Program-made: the position numbers and the translations under genes | Notes under the pieces: model-generated | The model's database searches: none | Told to the model about the DNA's origin: nothing | Seen by the model: only the letters and a program-made list of their open reading frames with translations | In this document: one piece after another, positions 62,785-64,000 of the stretch | Layout of the letters: every line of letters begins with the position of its first letter | How positions within the stretch are numbered: position 1 is the first letter of the stretch | Origin: Arthrospira sp. PCC 9108 | GTDB lineage: Bacteria > Cyanobacteriota > Cyanobacteriia > Cyanobacteriales > Microcoleaceae | Reading direction: 5' to 3' | DNA: 64,000 nt | NCBI GenBank assembly: GCA_016745315.1 | Contig: CP066886.1 | Coordinates: 3,844,501 to 3,908,500, forward strand

Positions 62785-64000
62785 TTAAGCACCTAACATC
62801 TGTAACTGATACAGACTGGCGTAGAGTCCGCCCTGGTTTAATAATTGGTCATGGGAACCGGACTCTATCAGTCTTCCTCGCTGTAAAACTAAAATGCGAT
62901 CGACATTTTTAATCGTTGATAAACGGTGGGCAATAATAATGGCAGTTTTGCCGACTAACATCCGATCAAGGGCATCCTGAATTAGGGATTCTGTCATCAC
63001 GTCTAGGTTAGCGGTGGCTTCATCCAAAACTAAGATTTGTGGGTCTCTAATGGCTACCCTCGCAAAAGCTAAAAGCTGTTTTTGACCACTGGAAAGATTA
63101 GTGCCTCTTTCCCTCAATTCGGTATCATAACCTTCGGGTAAAGCCTCAATAAACTCAGCTACATTAGTCTTTTCCGCCGCCTGTCGAATTTCGTCGATTG
63201 TATAGGTTTCCCCTAGGGTAATATTACTTTTAACATCTCCGGCGAATAGAAACCCATCTTGTAAGATGACCCCCACATGGCGACGTAATTCGGCTTGAGG
63301 TAAATCACGGATATCAATGCCATCAATTAAAATGCGACCGCGACTAGGTTCGTATAAACGACATAATAGCCGAATTATAGAACTTTTCCCCGCCCCAGTA
63401 GGTCCGACTAGGGCGACTTTTTCGCCTGGATGAATAGTAAAATTAAGGTTGTGGATTACATATTCATCATTTTTGTAGGCAAAATAAACGTTTTCAAATT
63501 TGATTTCGCCGATCGCTCCACTATTTTTAGTTGGTAAAACACTGGCTTTTCCGATTTCTGGGTCGCGGATTTCTATGGGTTGGTTCAGAATGTCATTAAT
63601 CCTTTCCACAGCAGTTAAACCGGCTTGGATAGCGGTAAATTTATCGGCAAATTGTCGGAGGGGGTCAAATAGACGTTGGGCGAATAGTATAAAGGTGGAA
63701 AGTATGCCAAAGCTGAGGGTTTGATTTAATACTTGTTGGCCGCCAAACCAGAGGACGGCGGCGATCGCTATTAGGGCAATCCATTCTAAGGTTGCCGAGA
63801 CAGCCGAATCATAAAAAATGGTTTTATCAACGGCTTTAATATAACGCTGATTGGTGATGCGAAATAACTCGGTATTGTAACGTTCGCGGCGAAATAGTTG
63901 GACAACTCCAATACCAATCAAATTTTCTTGCAGTTGTGCGTTGAGGTCGGAGAGTTCCTCCCGTGCTTTATAATTAGCAGTGCGATATTGTTGTTGAAAA
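62785..64000 (-). CDS. ABC exporter, membrane-ATPase half-transporter (5' end outside window)
   Basis: About 400 C-terminal residues of a fused permease-ATPase of the MsbA/multidrug type; the frame is open to the window edge. Last membrane helices near the start (ATLEWIALIAIAAVLWFGG). ATPase: Walker A GPTGAGKSS, Q-loop VILQDGFLF, signature LSSGQKQ, Walker B ILVLDEATANLD, H-loop IAHRLST. It likely exports lipid or peptide as a dimer. Convergent with the TPR gene. Confidence 0.88.
   Translation of the reverse strand, partial: FQQQYRTANYKAREELSDLNAQLQENLIGIGVVQLFRRERYNTELFRITNQRYIKAVDKTIFYDSAVSATLEWIALIAIAAVLWFGGQQVLNQTLSFGILSTFILFAQRLFDPLRQFADKFTAIQAGLTAVERINDILNQPIEIRDPEIGKASVLPTKNSGAIGEIKFENVYFAYKNDEYVIHNLNFTIHPGEKVALVGPTGAGKSSIIRLLCRLYEPSRGRILIDGIDIRDLPQAELRRHVGVILQDGFLFAGDVKSNITLGETYTIDEIRQAAEKTNVAEFIEALPEGYDTELRERGTNLSSGQKQLLAFARVAIRDPQILVLDEATANLDVMTESLIQDALDRMLVGKTAIIIAHRLSTIKNVDRILVLQRGRLIESGSHDQLLNQGGLYASLYQLQMLGA

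Overview
The window is cyanobacterial. HIP1 octamers (GCGATCGC) are frequent in the host genes. It carries hemC, a Rubisco activase with a Rubisco-small-subunit-like (SSUL) tail, a lumenal-type TPR protein and a fibrillin-like protein. The heavy load of group II introns, IS630, IS605 and IS110 elements, plus HIP1, suggests a filamentous genus such as Arthrospira/Limnospira; the genus is inference only.

Layout. 1-530 is a solo copy of a terminal repeat belonging to an element family met again at 45 and 60 kb. 0.5-3.8 kb is a pile of ORF-less group II introns on both strands, followed by an IS630 copy and a 3' fragment of a cca-like gene. 5.3-12.7 kb is one host gene, rca, on the minus strand. 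Its SSUL-coding end is cut by a 6.1 kb group II intron (5422-11512) that itself contains two further group II introns (7457-10101 and 10393-11279). 13.1-14.8 kb holds hemC and a GH108 muramidase. 14.8-17.5 kb is an IS605-type element whose tnpB has been hit by an antisense group II intron. 17.6-21.9 kb holds an IS110-like transposase, small plasmid-like genes and a minimal tyrosine recombinase.

From about 22 to 61 kb, mobile elements have accreted downstream of a tRNA-Ser(TGA) gene at 61066-61149 (minus strand). E1 (about 22-31.9 kb) is a plus-strand gene train of unfamiliar virion-like proteins, decayed by frameshifts and in-frame stops. E2 (31.98-43.25 kb) is a complete integrative element: 55-bp partial tRNA-Ser copy, arm-type repeats, integrase, PrimPol-VirE replicase, candidate origin, small genes, and a triplicated ribbon-helix-helix module. 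E3 (44.88-61.09 kb) has 0.9 kb terminal inverted repeats, a neighbouring integrase cassette that is itself bracketed by 104-bp inverted repeats, an early minus-strand operon (P-loop ATPase, endonuclease, winged-helix partner), a late minus-strand operon of large unknown proteins, and a plus-strand operon ending in a tail-fibre-like adhesin with an S74 chaperone domain.

E1 and E3 share a set of five or more homologous, syntenic but unrecognised proteins. Neither shows a terminase, portal, HK97-type capsid or tape-measure protein. The most interesting reading is that they are two members of an undescribed family of integrative, probably virus-derived elements with long terminal inverted repeats. 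The E3 copy looks young (no HIP1 site seen inside, nearly all genes intact) and the E1 copy looks old. The window closes with the tRNA, a fibrillin-like gene, a TPR gene and the 3' part of an ABC exporter gene.
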